Origin: Brevundimonas subvibrioides ATCC 15264
Lineage (GTDB): Bacteria > Pseudomonadota > Alphaproteobacteria > Caulobacterales > Caulobacteraceae
Assembly: GCF_000144605.1 (NCBI RefSeq)
Contig: NC_014375.1
Span: 2,881,501 to 2,945,500 of the forward strand
DNA length: 64,000 bases
Direction of reading: 5' to 3'
The translations under genes were made by a program, and so were the position numbers. Shown piece by piece: positions 51,831-61,307 of the stretch (positions are counted from its first letter, which is position 1; every line of letters begins with the position of its first letter). The notes beneath the pieces were generated by a model, which did no database searches, was not told the origin of the DNA, and saw only the letters and a program-made list of their open reading frames with translations.

Positions 51831-53345
51831 ATGGCTGATCCGATCAAATCCGTGCTCGTCGTCGGGGGTGGTACGGCCGGCTGGATGGCCGCCGCAGCCC
51901 TGAACCGGTCGCTGGGTCCGCACTGCAAGGTCTCCCTGGTCGAAAGCGACGACATCGGCATTGTCGGTGTCGGCGAGGCGACCGTGCCGCCGATCCGCGA
52001 CTTCAACGCGCTGATCGGTCTGGACGAAGCCGAGTTCATGCGCGAGACGCGCGCCACGCTGAAGATCGGCATCGAGTTCGTCGACTGGGGATCGCGGGGC
52101 AATCGCTACCTCCACCCGTTCGGCACGTTCGGCCCGGGGCCGACCCTGTCGGAATTCCAGCAATCGTTCCTGGCGCTGCGCGCCAAGGGGCGGATCGACG
52201 ACGATCTGGACGCCTATTCGCTGTGCGCCCAGGCCTGCAAGGCGGGCAAGGCCGGCGCCCGGGATCCGGACCCGCGCTCGCCGCTGAATGCCCTGTTTAC
52301 CGCCTATCACTTCGACGCCGGTCTTTACGCGCGATACCTGCGCAAGGTCTGCGAAGGCCGGGGCGTCGAGCGGATCGAGGGCGAGATCGTCGACGTCGTC
52401 CAGCGGCCCGATGACGGGTTCATCGATCGGGTCCGGCTCAAGGACGGTCGCGAACTGTCGGCCGATCTGTTCATCGACTGCACGGGCTTCCGCGCCCTGC
52501 TGATCGAGGGGGCGCTGAAGGCGGGGTTCGAGGACTGGAGCCACTGGCTGCCGATGAACCGGGCATGGGCCGTGCCCTGCGAGCGGGTCGGTCCGACGAC
52601 GCCCTTCACCCGTTCGACGGCGCGCGACGCCGGCTGGCAGTGGCGGATCGCGCTGCAGCACCGCACGGGGAACGGTCACGTCTACTGCTCGGACTTCATG
52701 GGCGATGACGAGGCGCGGCAGATCCTGCTGGACAACCTGGACGGCCCCGCCCTGGCAGAGCCCCGTCCCTTGCGGTTCACGACGGGACGGCGGAAGGCGT
52801 TCTGGTCGAAGAACGTGGTGGCCCTGGGCCTGTCCAGCGGGTTCATCGAGCCGCTGGAATCGACCAGCATCCACATGGTGCAGTCCGGCATCTACCGGTT
52901 GCTGCAGCATTTCCCCGACAGCCGGTTCAGCCCGGTCAATATCGAGACCTACAATCGCAGGCTGGGCGCGGAGGTGGCGCTGATCCGCGACTTCGTCATC
53001 CTGCACTATCACGCGACCCAGAGGGACGACACGGCGTTCTGGCGGCACATGGCGACCATGCCGATACCGGACACCCTGAGCCAGCGGGTCGAAGCCTTTC
53101 GCGATCGCGGCCTGCTGTACCAGTCGGGAGCCGACGAATACTTCAGCCAGGGGTCCTGGCTGGCAGTCATGTATGGCCAGGGCATCATGCCGACGGGGCA
53201 CAATCCACTCTACGACCTTCAGAATCTCGACCAGATCCAGGCAGGCTTCGGCCAGATCGCGCGTCGCTGGACGCAGACGGTCGCCGCCATGCCCGGTCAC
53301 GACGAGTTCCTGAAGGCCAGCGGCATGTGGGCCGGGGCCACCTGA
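51831..53345 (+). CDS. Tryptophan-halogenase-family flavoprotein
   Basis: The 504-residue flavoprotein has the FAD motif VLVVGGGTAGWMAAAALN, a Lys in ATLKIGIEF equivalent to the catalytic Lys79 of PrnA and a Glu in PLESTSIHMVQSG equivalent to Glu346. In the GWQWRIALQ segment the WxWxIP motif is kept except that Pro is replaced. It lies between a cupin-like gene and a maltodextrin receptor, as its homologue does in the Caulobacter mal region. Whether it halogenates tryptophan is doubtful; the substrate is unknown. The ATG at 51831 follows an A-rich leader; a GTG at 51810 would add seven residues. Confidence 0.88.
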   Translation: MADPIKSVLVVGGGTAGWMAAAALNRSLGPHCKVSLVESDDIGIVGVGEATVPPIRDFNALIGLDEAEFMRETRATLKIGIEFVDWGSRGNRYLHPFGTFGPGPTLSEFQQSFLALRAKGRIDDDLDAYSLCAQACKAGKAGARDPDPRSPLNALFTAYHFDAGLYARYLRKVCEGRGVERIEGEIVDVVQRPDDGFIDRVRLKDGRELSADLFIDCTGFRALLIEGALKAGFEDWSHWLPMNRAWAVPCERVGPTTPFTRSTARDAGWQWRIALQHRTGNGHVYCSDFMGDDEARQILLDNLDGPALAEPRPLRFTTGRRKAFWSKNVVALGLSSGFIEPLESTSIHMVQSGIYRLLQHFPDSRFSPVNIETYNRRLGAEVALIRDFVILHYHATQRDDTAFWRHMATMPIPDTLSQRVEAFRDRGLLYQSGADEYFSQGSWLAVMYGQGIMPTGHNPLYDLQNLDQIQAGFGQIARRWTQTVAAMPGHDEFLKASGMWAGAT

Positions 53346-53430
53346 GGCCCGCCGCTCTGCCCCGCTGATCTCAGGCAGCGCGACGGGATCCGGGACCGCA
53401 AGCGGCATTCGCAGGCTCCGAAACGAAAGA

Positions 53431-53456
53431 TGGCCGCGCGGTTGCCCGCGCGGCCA
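53431..53456. terminator. Bidirectional hairpin between convergent genes
   Basis: An 11-bp perfect stem (TGGCCGCGCGG with CCGCGCGGCCA) closes on a TTGC loop, 86 bases after the halogenase-like stop. It is followed by GTTT on one strand and by TCTTTCGTTT on the other, so it may terminate both convergent transcripts. Confidence 0.65.
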
Positions 53457-53479
53457 GTTTCATGCCTCAGGAGGAGGCA

Positions 53480-53508
53480 GCCGTCCCGGACGGGGAAGTC
53501 GGGACGGC
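53480..53508. terminator. Hairpin just downstream of the TonB receptor gene
   Basis: GCCGTCCCG and CGGGACGGC form a 9-bp stem with an 11-base loop, 12 bases past the receptor stop on the minus strand. No T-run follows directly, so it may protect the mRNA end or work with the neighbouring hairpin. Confidence 0.4.
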
Positions 53509-53519
53509 CGGTGATCGCA

Positions 53520-56405
53520 TCAGTAGCGATAGTTCAGACCGATCAGGAACGTCCGGCCATAGGTCTGGTAGTCGATGACCTGACGCTCATCGCCGTTCTG
53601 GAAGGTCGAGAAGGGCTCGTCGGTCAGGTTGTTGACCTGGAAGAGCACCGAAGCGCCATCCAGCGGTCCCGACTGGAACTCGTAACCGATCTGGGCATCG
53701 ATCACGTTCTCCTCGGCGACGCTGCGCAGGGTGCGGCCGTTGCCGAAGCCGGCGACCTCACCCAGGAAATCCGACCGGTAGCGATCCGAAATCCGCGCCT
53801 GGAAACCGTTGGCCTCGTAGTAGACGGTCAGGTTGGCCACGGTCTCCGACAGCCCCGGCAGAGGGGTGGCGTTGATACCGTCGGGCTTGATCTCGCTGGA
53901 GGTCTGGGACGCGCTGAACTGGAAGCCGAAACCCTCCAGAGCGGGATGGACGACATTGAGCGGCACCGACAGGGCGAACTCGATCCCGGAGATGTAGCCG
54001 CCGTCTCCGTTGTCCGGCGCACCGACCAGTCCCTGACGCAGCGCCGGCTCGGGGTTGGCCGGCGTGATCGGACCGATCGGATAACCCGTGAAGTCGAAGA
54101 TCTGGTTCCGGTTGTAGACGAAGGTTTCCAGGTATTTGTAGAAGCCGGCGAGCGAGACGTAGCCAGTACGATTGGCGAAGTAGCGCTCGTACGACAGGTC
54201 GACCACGTCGGCGATCGTCGGCTTCAACTCCGGATTTCCGCCGCCGCCGCTCCACGGTGAGTTGTTGATGTCGGTGGACGTCGCCCTGCCGGAGTCATAG
54301 CCGAAATTCCGCGACGCCCGCATGTCGTCCATCCGCGAGCGCGCCAGCGTCCGGGCCGCGGCGAAGCGGACGTACTGGTCCTCGCCGACCTCTAGAATGA
54401 AGTTCGAGGACGGCAGGAACTCCTGGTACTCCAGACCACCGCTGACCGCCGTGGACCGCGTCGTGGCACCGGTGCCGGAGGCGGCAAAGCCGTTCGAGCT
54501 CTGGTCGGTGTAGACATACTGCAGGCCGATGTTGCCGGTCAGGGGCATCGACCACAGCGTGTGGTCAATGGCCAGCTGCAGGTAGGCCGTATTGACCTTC
54601 TCGGTCACTTCCCAGTTGCCCGACTGGACGTCGGCGTTGGGGTTGCGGACCCGGTTGTAGAAGCCGGAGTTCACCAGGCCGAGCGCGTCGTAGCTGATCA
54701 CCGGACCCAGGCCGAGGTAGGTCAGCTCCGTCGAGGGCAGCAGGAAGGCCGCCGGCACCACAGCGCTCGCCCCGCCGGGCACGCCGAGGAAGAACTGGTC
54801 GTTGACGAAGCTCTTTTCCCGCTCCGAGACGTTCACGCCGAACTTGATCGACGTGAACGGGCCGTCGCCGTTCAGCTGGCGGGTCGCCTGCAGACGGACA
54901 GCCTTGATCTCGTCCTCGACCGAGGGCGTGTTCAGATAGCCATCCTGCCCCCCGGGGATGACGTCGCCGCCCCAGCCCTGCGGGCTGGTCAGACGGATGA
55001 GGTTGGGATCGGCGTAGTTCAGGGAGTGGGTGAAGGTCGCGGAGCCGTCGGAGTCGATGGCGTAACCGATGGTGTCGAGCGCGCCCGCAACGTCCCGGCC
55101 CGTGCCGGAGTAGGTCTCGAGCACGACGTCGTTCCGCTCGACCTTCGAGTAGTTCAGGTCAGCCATCAGGGACCAGTCGTCGCTGGCGTCGAAGACGGTG
55201 TTCCAGCCCAGCGAGGTGATGGTGCTGTCGCGCGTGTTGACGTCGTTGCGGATGACGCCCTTCACATTGGTGAAGGTTCCGGCCGTGATCAGCCCCCCGT
55301 CGACCGTGGTGGTCGGCTGCAGCCGCGGAGCCGGGCGGCAGGTCGCCGTGGCCGGGGGCGCGGGGTTGACGCTTGCAGAAGGACATCCCGCGCCGGACGA
55401 CCCGCCCCAATAGAGCGGCAGTTCGATACCGCGCAGGATCTGCGTGTTCTGGAACTCGGAATAGAAGCCGTCGAAGGTGGAGTGGAAACGGTCGTTCGGT
55501 CGGAATTCGACCGTGCCGACGAACCCGTCGCGCTGCAACTCCGAGGACATCACGTACGGCTTGGAGCCGCCCAGCACCAGTTGGCCGATCTCTTCCGAAT
55601 AGCCGGCGCGCGGCGTGCGCGGCGCGGGCGGCGGATTGACCTGTTCGCCGTAGAGGTCGTTGCCCAGATCCACGGTCGGATAGCCCCAGGCGTTGTACCG
55701 CTCGGATTGATACGGGCTTTCGATATGGGCGTAGCCGAGGGCCACCCCGATCGTGCCGTCCGCGAACTGATCGATGTAGGACAGGCTGTAGCGGTTGCCG
55801 TTGTCCTCCGTGCCCGAGTTCAGCGCGCCGATGTCGTTCTGCTCGTAGCGGACGTTGGCGGCGATGGCGCGCCGGCCGAAGGCCAGCGGCCGGATGGTCT
55901 GCAGGTCCACGGTCCCGGCCAGCCCCTGTCCGATCAGCTGGGCATCGGGCGTCTTGTAGACGGTGACGCCGCCCAGAAGTTCCGACGGATACTGGTCGAA
56001 CTCCACGCCGCGGTTGTCGCCGGTCGTGACCTGCTCGCGCCCGTTCAGCAGGGCGGTGGTGAAATCGGGTCCCAGACCGCGGATCGAGATCAACTGCCCG
56101 CGGCCGTCGAGGCGCTGCACCGTCAGACCCGGCAGGCGGGCCAGGGATTCGGCGATGGAGACGTCCGGCAGCTTGCCGATGTCCTCGGCCGTGATCACCT
56201 CGACGATCGAGGTGTTGCGGGCCTTGGCCGCAATCGAGTTGGCGATGGAGGCGCGGATCCCGGTGACGACGATCTCGTCGACCTGGGTCTCCTCTTCCTG
56301 CGGTGCGGTCTGGGCCTGGGCGGCACCGGTCATGGCGAGGAGCGCCAGAACCCCGGCGGCTCCGCTCGCCATCAGGCGCGCACGCGTGTTCGAACGAAAC
56401 GTCAT
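53520..56405 (-). CDS. TonB-dependent receptor, maltodextrin uptake
   Basis: The 961-residue outer-membrane receptor has a signal peptide (MTFRSNTRARLMASGAAGVLALLAM...), the TonB box VDEIVVTGIRAS, a plug (AEDIGKLPDVSIAESLARLPGLTVQRL, ISIRGLGPDFTTALLNG) and a barrel ending in LIGLNYRY. Its place beside amylase, glucosidase and a LacI regulator parallels Caulobacter MalA, which imports maltodextrins. GGGAG seven bases upstream fits the ATG at 56405 better than the one at 56411. A candidate LacI operator lies 67 bases upstream of the start. Confidence 0.9.
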   Translation of the reverse strand: MTFRSNTRARLMASGAAGVLALLAMTGAAQAQTAPQEEETQVDEIVVTGIRASIANSIAAKARNTSIVEVITAEDIGKLPDVSIAESLARLPGLTVQRLDGRGQLISIRGLGPDFTTALLNGREQVTTGDNRGVEFDQYPSELLGGVTVYKTPDAQLIGQGLAGTVDLQTIRPLAFGRRAIAANVRYEQNDIGALNSGTEDNGNRYSLSYIDQFADGTIGVALGYAHIESPYQSERYNAWGYPTVDLGNDLYGEQVNPPPAPRTPRAGYSEEIGQLVLGGSKPYVMSSELQRDGFVGTVEFRPNDRFHSTFDGFYSEFQNTQILRGIELPLYWGGSSGAGCPSASVNPAPPATATCRPAPRLQPTTTVDGGLITAGTFTNVKGVIRNDVNTRDSTITSLGWNTVFDASDDWSLMADLNYSKVERNDVVLETYSGTGRDVAGALDTIGYAIDSDGSATFTHSLNYADPNLIRLTSPQGWGGDVIPGGQDGYLNTPSVEDEIKAVRLQATRQLNGDGPFTSIKFGVNVSEREKSFVNDQFFLGVPGGASAVVPAAFLLPSTELTYLGLGPVISYDALGLVNSGFYNRVRNPNADVQSGNWEVTEKVNTAYLQLAIDHTLWSMPLTGNIGLQYVYTDQSSNGFAASGTGATTRSTAVSGGLEYQEFLPSSNFILEVGEDQYVRFAAARTLARSRMDDMRASRNFGYDSGRATSTDINNSPWSGGGGNPELKPTIADVVDLSYERYFANRTGYVSLAGFYKYLETFVYNRNQIFDFTGYPIGPITPANPEPALRQGLVGAPDNGDGGYISGIEFALSVPLNVVHPALEGFGFQFSASQTSSEIKPDGINATPLPGLSETVANLTVYYEANGFQARISDRYRSDFLGEVAGFGNGRTLRSVAEENVIDAQIGYEFQSGPLDGASVLFQVNNLTDEPFSTFQNGDERQVIDYQTYGRTFLIGLNYRY

Positions 56406-56471
56406 TGTCATTCTCCCTGACAGCCATCTCGCGTTTCTGACGAAGCGATCCCGGCCTGTTCGCAAAAATAT

Positions 56472-56482
56472 GCAAACTTTGC
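56472..56482. promoter_or_regulatory. Candidate LacI operator (receptor promoter)
   Basis: GCAAACTTTGC is a perfect GCAAA-N-TTTGC palindrome 67 bases upstream of the receptor start. A second, shorter palindrome GCAAGGTTGC abuts it at 56483-56492. The same element precedes the lacI gene itself. Confidence 0.55.
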
Positions 56483-56634
56483 GCAAGGTTGCAAGCCTGT
56501 TATTTTGAAGACCGCATTGTGGCAGAGATCGCGGGTCTTCAAGCGGCGCTATAATGCCGATATTGCGGCGCACCATTCGGCGTAGCGCCTGATATCCGGC
56601 CGGCAGCATTCCGATTGACAGAGCTCCTCAGGAC

Positions 56635-56648
56635 TGCAAAATCTTGCA
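56635..56648. promoter_or_regulatory. Candidate LacI operator (amylase promoter)
   Basis: TGCAA-AATC-TTGCA is a 5-bp inverted repeat 52 bases upstream of the amylase ATG, a looser relative of the other two sites. The region from 56406 to 56699 holds both divergent promoters and no gene. Confidence 0.45.
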
Positions 56649-56699
56649 AACAATGAGGCCGGACAATGTATCCGGCACAGGCCGGGACGGAATGCGACG

Positions 56700-58526
56700 A
56701 TGACCCCTGCAAGAGGCTCAATCCGGAGGACCAGCCCGGCCGTCCAGGCCGCTGCTGCGGTCCTGGCCGCCCTGACTGTCCTGACGGGCGGCGCGCCGGG
56801 CCATGCGCAGACCACCCCGGACTATCGCGCACGGCTGCCTCAGGATGAGGTGATCTACTTCCTGATGCCGGACCGGTTCGACAACGGCGATCCGGCCAAC
56901 GACACCGGGGGACTGCCGGGCGGCCGGCTGGATCACGGCTTCGATCCGACGGACGAGGGCTTCTACCACGGGGGCGATCTGGCGGGCGTGGAACGACGCC
57001 TGGACTACCTTCAGGGTCTCGGGGCCACAGCGATCTGGATGGCCCCGATCTTCAGGAACAAGCCCGTACAGGGCGAACCGGGGCGGGAGTTCGCCGGGGC
57101 CCACGGCTACTGGATCACCGATTTCACCCGCGTCGACCCGCATTTCGGAGACGAGGCGGCGATGCATGCGCTCGTCGATGCCGCCCACGCGCGCGGCATG
57201 AAGGTCTATATGGACATCGTCGCCAACCATACGGCGGACGTGATCCGGTACCGCGAATGCCCGGCCAACGACTGCGCCTACCGCAGCCGCGCCGACTATC
57301 CATTCACACGGCGGGGCGGGATCACCGGGGCGGCGATCAACGAGGGATTCGACGGCAGCAATTTCGACCGGCTGACCCGCTCCGACTATGCCTATACGCC
57401 CTATGTGCCGGAGGGCGAGGCGGCGGTGAAAGTGCCCGCCTGGCTGAACGACCCCGCCTACTATCACAACCGGGGCGACACGACGTTTCGGGGCGAAAGC
57501 TCGACCGACGGCGACTTCGCCGGGCTCGACGACCTGCTGACCGAGCATCCCCGGGTCGTGTCCGGCATGATCGAGATCTTCGGGGACTGGATCGATCGCT
57601 ACGGCATCGACGGGTTCCGCATCGACACGGCCAAACACGTGAACTCGGCGTTCTGGCAAGCCTTCGTGCCTGCCATGCTGGAACGGGCGCGGGCCCGGGG
57701 CATCCCGAACTTCCACATCTTCGGCGAGGTCTATGACGTCGATCCGGCGGTGACGGCCCGCTTCACCCGCGTGGACGGCTATCCGGCGGTCCTGGATTTC
57801 CCTTTCCAGTTCGCGGTGACCGACATCGTCGCGCGCGATGTCCCGCCGACCGCCCTGGCCAAGGTGTTCGACGCCGATGCTCTGTACGAGGGCGGAGCCA
57901 CTGGCGCACTGGGGTTGCCCACCTTTCTCGGCAATCACGACATGGGTCGGATCGGCGGTTTCATTCTGGCGGCCCGGCCGGACATCAGCGACGCCGAACT
58001 GTTGCAACGCCAGACCCTCGCCCATGCCCTCATGATGTTCAGCCGTGGCGTTCCCACGCTCTACTACGGGGACGAGCAGGGCTTTACCGGCAGCGGCGGC
58101 TATGGCGGGGCGCGGCAGGACATGGCCGACACGCGGGTCGCGTCCTATCGGGACAACCGCATCGTGGGCGGTGCCCGCCCCCCCTTCGCGACCGACGCGC
58201 CACTGTACCGCGCGATCTCTGAAATGGCGCGTCTGCGGCAGGCGGACGTTCGCCTTCGCCGCGGTCTGCAGACGGTGCGCTTCGCCGCCGAGGCCCCCGG
58301 GATCCTCGCCCTGTCGCGGCGCATCGACGCCATGCCGGGCGAGACCCTGATCATCTACAATACGTCGGCCGCGTCCATCACTGCCAACATCGAGATCGAT
58401 GCGGCCTCGACCCGCTGGTCGACGGCCCGCGGCGAATGCCCCGCCGCGGCGTCGGCACCGGGCAGCCTGCGCGTGACCGTCCCCGCATTCGACTATCTGA
58501 TCTGTTCCTCCGAAGGTGCGCGTTGA
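56700..58526 (+). CDS. Secreted alpha-amylase, GH13
   Basis: The 608-residue enzyme has a hydrophobic leader (TSPAVQAAAAVLAALTVLTGG...HAQ) and the four GH13 regions: DIVANHT, GFRIDTAKH (nucleophile Asp), GEVYD (acid/base Glu) and FLGNHDMGR (third Asp). The early DEVIYFLMPDRFDNGDPAND is typical of periplasmic amylases and cyclodextrinases. It should cut starch or maltodextrins after they pass the receptor. It is coupled to the following glucosidase gene, whose TTG overlaps its stop. Confidence 0.92.
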   Translation: MTPARGSIRRTSPAVQAAAAVLAALTVLTGGAPGHAQTTPDYRARLPQDEVIYFLMPDRFDNGDPANDTGGLPGGRLDHGFDPTDEGFYHGGDLAGVERRLDYLQGLGATAIWMAPIFRNKPVQGEPGREFAGAHGYWITDFTRVDPHFGDEAAMHALVDAAHARGMKVYMDIVANHTADVIRYRECPANDCAYRSRADYPFTRRGGITGAAINEGFDGSNFDRLTRSDYAYTPYVPEGEAAVKVPAWLNDPAYYHNRGDTTFRGESSTDGDFAGLDDLLTEHPRVVSGMIEIFGDWIDRYGIDGFRIDTAKHVNSAFWQAFVPAMLERARARGIPNFHIFGEVYDVDPAVTARFTRVDGYPAVLDFPFQFAVTDIVARDVPPTALAKVFDADALYEGGATGALGLPTFLGNHDMGRIGGFILAARPDISDAELLQRQTLAHALMMFSRGVPTLYYGDEQGFTGSGGYGGARQDMADTRVASYRDNRIVGGARPPFATDAPLYRAISEMARLRQADVRLRRGLQTVRFAAEAPGILALSRRIDAMPGETLIIYNTSAASITANIEIDAASTRWSTARGECPAAASAPGSLRVTVPAFDYLICSSEGAR

Positions 58527-60175
58527 CTGCCGAAGTAATTGCCCACGACCCACGCGCCATGAGCACGGCCCGGCCCGAATTGGGTCAGGCGTGGTGGCGG
58601 GGCGCGGTTATCTACCAGATCTATCCGCGCAGCTTCGCCGACAGCAACGGCGACGGCATCGGCGACCTGCCGGGCATCACGGCGCATCTGGATCACATCG
58701 CGTCGCTGGGCGTCGACGGCATCTGGCTGTCACCCTTCTTCACCTCGCCGATGAAGGACTTCGGCTACGACGTGTCGGACTACGTCGGCGTGGACCCGAT
58801 CTTCGGGACCCTGGCGGACTTTGACGCGATGCTGGCCCGGGCCCACGCCCTGGGGCTGAAGGTCATCATCGACCAGGTCTATTCACACACCTCGGACCAG
58901 CATGCGTGGTTCTGCGAGAGCCGCCGGGACGGCACCAACCCGAAGGCCGACTGGTACGTCTGGGCCGACGCGAAACCGGAAGGATCACCGCCGTCGAACT
59001 GGCAGTCGGTGTTCGGCGGCCCGGCCTGGACCTGGGACGCGCGTCGCGGCCAGTACTACATGCACAACTTCCTGAAGGAGCAGCCGCAACTCAACGTCCG
59101 GAACCCGGAGGTCCAGGACGCCCTGCTGGCCGTGGCCCGTTTCTGGCTGGACCGGGGCGTTGACGGCTTCCGTTGCGATGCGCTGAACTTCGCCATGCAC
59201 GACCCGTCCCTGACGGACAATCCGCCGGTCCTGACGCCGGGCAAGCGGACCCGCCCGTTCGATTTCCAGCATCACCTCTACAACCAGTCGCACGCCGACA
59301 TCCTGCCCTTCCTGACCCGGCTCCGGCGCGTGGCAGACAGCTATGACGGCGACCGGTTCCTGGTGGCCGAGGTCGGCGGAGAGCGCGCCGACGAGGAAAT
59401 GAAGCTCTATACCCAGGGCACCGACAGGCTGCAGTCGGCCTATGGATTCCTCTATCTGTACGCGTCCGGCCTGACACCGAGGCTGGTCGAGCAGGGGCCC
59501 GCGATGTGGCCGGGCACGCCGGGCGAGGGCTGGCCGTCGTGGACCTTTTCGAACCACGATGCGCCGCGTGCGGTCTCGCGCTGGGCGGACGGTCGCGACC
59601 CGAAAGCCTATGCCGGGATGGCGCTGCTCTTGCTGATGTGCCTGCGCGGCAACGTCTTCCTCTACCAGGGCGAGGAGTTGGGCCTTCCACAGGCGGACGT
59701 GCCGTTCGAGCGTCTGGTCGATCCCGAGGCCATCGCCAACTGGCCCGAGACGCTGGGGCGCGATGGGGCGCGCACACCGATTCCATGGAAGACGGACAAC
59801 GGGTTCTCGGGCTTTTCGGAAAGCGAACCCTGGCTGCCGGTCGATCCCCGGCACGAGGCGCTGACGGTCGAGGCGCAGGAGCGGGACCCGTCGTCGACGC
59901 TGCATCTGGCTCGAGACATGGTCGCCCTGCGTAAGGCCCATCCGGCGCTCCGCACGGGCTCCATGGCGGTCGTCACTGCCACCGACAGCCTGCTGGTGTT
60001 CGAGCGGACGGGAGCGGGCGAATCCCTGCTTTGCGTCTTCAACCTTGGCCACGACCATGTCGCATGGTCGTGGCCGCCCGGGTACACGGCGCTTCAGAGC
60101 GTGAACTGTCCCGCGCCCGGGTCCGGCGGGCTCCCGCCCATGGCCGGACTGGTTCTGGCCAGGATGGCCGGGTGA
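58523..60175 (+). CDS. Alpha-glucosidase / oligo-1,6-glucosidase-like, GH13
   Basis: The 550-residue enzyme lacks a signal peptide and should work in the cytoplasm. GH13 landmarks are WWRGAVIYQIYPRSFADSNGDG, the calcium-like loop SNGDGIGDL, DQVYSHTSD, GFRCDALNF (nucleophile), VAEVGGE (acid/base) and FSNHDAPR. It would hydrolyse imported maltose and short maltodextrins. The TTG at 58523 has GAAGG upstream and the usual overlap; the ATG at 58559 without a ribosome-binding site is the alternative and would remove 12 residues. Confidence 0.9.
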   Translation: MTAEVIAHDPRAMSTARPELGQAWWRGAVIYQIYPRSFADSNGDGIGDLPGITAHLDHIASLGVDGIWLSPFFTSPMKDFGYDVSDYVGVDPIFGTLADFDAMLARAHALGLKVIIDQVYSHTSDQHAWFCESRRDGTNPKADWYVWADAKPEGSPPSNWQSVFGGPAWTWDARRGQYYMHNFLKEQPQLNVRNPEVQDALLAVARFWLDRGVDGFRCDALNFAMHDPSLTDNPPVLTPGKRTRPFDFQHHLYNQSHADILPFLTRLRRVADSYDGDRFLVAEVGGERADEEMKLYTQGTDRLQSAYGFLYLYASGLTPRLVEQGPAMWPGTPGEGWPSWTFSNHDAPRAVSRWADGRDPKAYAGMALLLLMCLRGNVFLYQGEELGLPQADVPFERLVDPEAIANWPETLGRDGARTPIPWKTDNGFSGFSESEPWLPVDPRHEALTVEAQERDPSSTLHLARDMVALRKAHPALRTGSMAVVTATDSLLVFERTGAGESLLCVFNLGHDHVAWSWPPGYTALQSVNCPAPGSGGLPPMAGLVLARMAG

Positions 60176-60177
60176 TG

Positions 60178-61191
60178 TCAGCCGCCGCAGGTCTCGCGCA
60201 CGATAAGGTCCGTGGGGATCCGCTCGGATCGCCCACCGCCCTCCCCGGCGTGGTCCAGCAGCTTGGAGATCATCAGACGTCCCGCCTTCATCGTGTCCTG
60301 CGCGATAGTCGACAGGGCCGGCCGGCTGTAGCGGCTGAACGGAACGTTATCGAAGCCGATCACCGAGACGTCTCCGGGCACCGACTTGCCGGCGTGCAAC
60401 AGCGCGCGGACGGCCCCCAGCGCGATGAGGTCGGAGGCGGCGACGATGCCGTCGAAATCCAGACCCCGGCGCAGCATGGAATCGACCGCAGCCTCGGCGC
60501 TCTCGACCTCGAAATGGGCCGGGACGATCAGGTCGGGATCGAGGGTCAGCCCGGCGGTCTCGAGCGCGTCCTGGTAGCCCCGCTGGCGCTGGAGGGCCTC
60601 GGGCGGCTCCAGGTCACCGAGGTAGACGATCCGCTTGCGCCCCAGTCGGGCCAGATGCGCCGTGGCTCTTCGTCCGCCGTTGACGTTGTCCGAGCCGATC
60701 GAGCAGTAGTTCTGGTCCGGCAGTTCAGCGCCCCAGACGACGAACCGTCCCTCGGTTTCGGCGATCCGGTTGAAGGCGGCATGCAGGGTCGATTGCCCCA
60801 GGAAGATCACGCCGTCCGCCCGGCTCGTCGTCATGGCGATGCTGAGGTCGTGCAGATTGGCCGGCGAGACGTGGCTCATCACCAGATCGCAGCCGCGTTC
60901 ACGGGCCGCCTCGCCGACGCCGGCCAGCAGTTCCAGGAAGAACGGGTCGCTCAAGCGACCTTCGCGCCCTTGCGGTCGCGGCGTCACCAGGGCGATCGTG
61001 CCCGATGCGCCGATCGGAGCCGCAGGCATATGCCGTCTGAAGGGATAGTCGTGCTCGCGCGCCAGCTTCCAGATCTTCTGCTTGGTGCGCGTGTTGACCG
61101 CCGGGCTGTCGTTCAGGGCACGGGACGCTGTGGCGATGGAAACGCCGGCCAGGGCGGCGATGTCTTCCAGTCGGGTGGATCGTTTCGTCAA
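60178..61191 (-). CDS. LacI-family transcriptional regulator (maltodextrin locus)
   Basis: The 337-residue protein has the LacI helix-turn-helix near the start (LEDIAALAGVSIATASRAL) and a periplasmic-binding-type effector domain (IGASGTIALVTP, DGVIFLGQST, RRATAHLARLGRKRIVYLGDLEPPE, DGIVAASDLIALGAVRALL, VSVIGFDNVPFSRYSRPALSTI). Comparison with other LacI proteins places the start at TTG 61191, giving MTKRSTRLED; a GTG at 61230 would read through the candidate operator. It is convergent with the glucosidase and divergent from GH97. It probably represses the locus until maltose or a related sugar binds, as MalR does in Caulobacter. Confidence 0.9.
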   Translation of the reverse strand: MTKRSTRLEDIAALAGVSIATASRALNDSPAVNTRTKQKIWKLAREHDYPFRRHMPAAPIGASGTIALVTPRPQGREGRLSDPFFLELLAGVGEAARERGCDLVMSHVSPANLHDLSIAMTTSRADGVIFLGQSTLHAAFNRIAETEGRFVVWGAELPDQNYCSIGSDNVNGGRRATAHLARLGRKRIVYLGDLEPPEALQRQRGYQDALETAGLTLDPDLIVPAHFEVESAEAAVDSMLRRGLDFDGIVAASDLIALGAVRALLHAGKSVPGDVSVIGFDNVPFSRYSRPALSTIAQDTMKAGRLMISKLLDHAGEGGGRSERIPTDLIVRETCGG

Positions 61192-61209
61192 ATGGCCCCC
61201 GCCATCTCT

Positions 61210-61220
61210 GCAAAATTTGC
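61210..61220. promoter_or_regulatory. Candidate LacI operator (lacI/GH97 promoter)
   Basis: GCAAAATTTGC, a perfect palindrome with one central base, lies 19 bases upstream of the lacI start and about 90 bases upstream of GH97. A classical LacI-type core AAGCGCTT also occurs at 61269-61276, nearer the GH97 start. Confidence 0.55.
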
Positions 61221-61307
61221 TGCAAACCACGTCATCGCCGCATCTGCACCCCGCAGACGACGTTTGGCAAGCGCTTCGCTTTTCGAAGCTGCACCGGAGT
61301 GAAGCCC

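Noticed and set aside
61192..61230. GTG start for the LacI protein at 61230
   Set aside because: It would read through the candidate operator and add residues before the conserved DNA-binding domain; TTG 61191 fits the family better.
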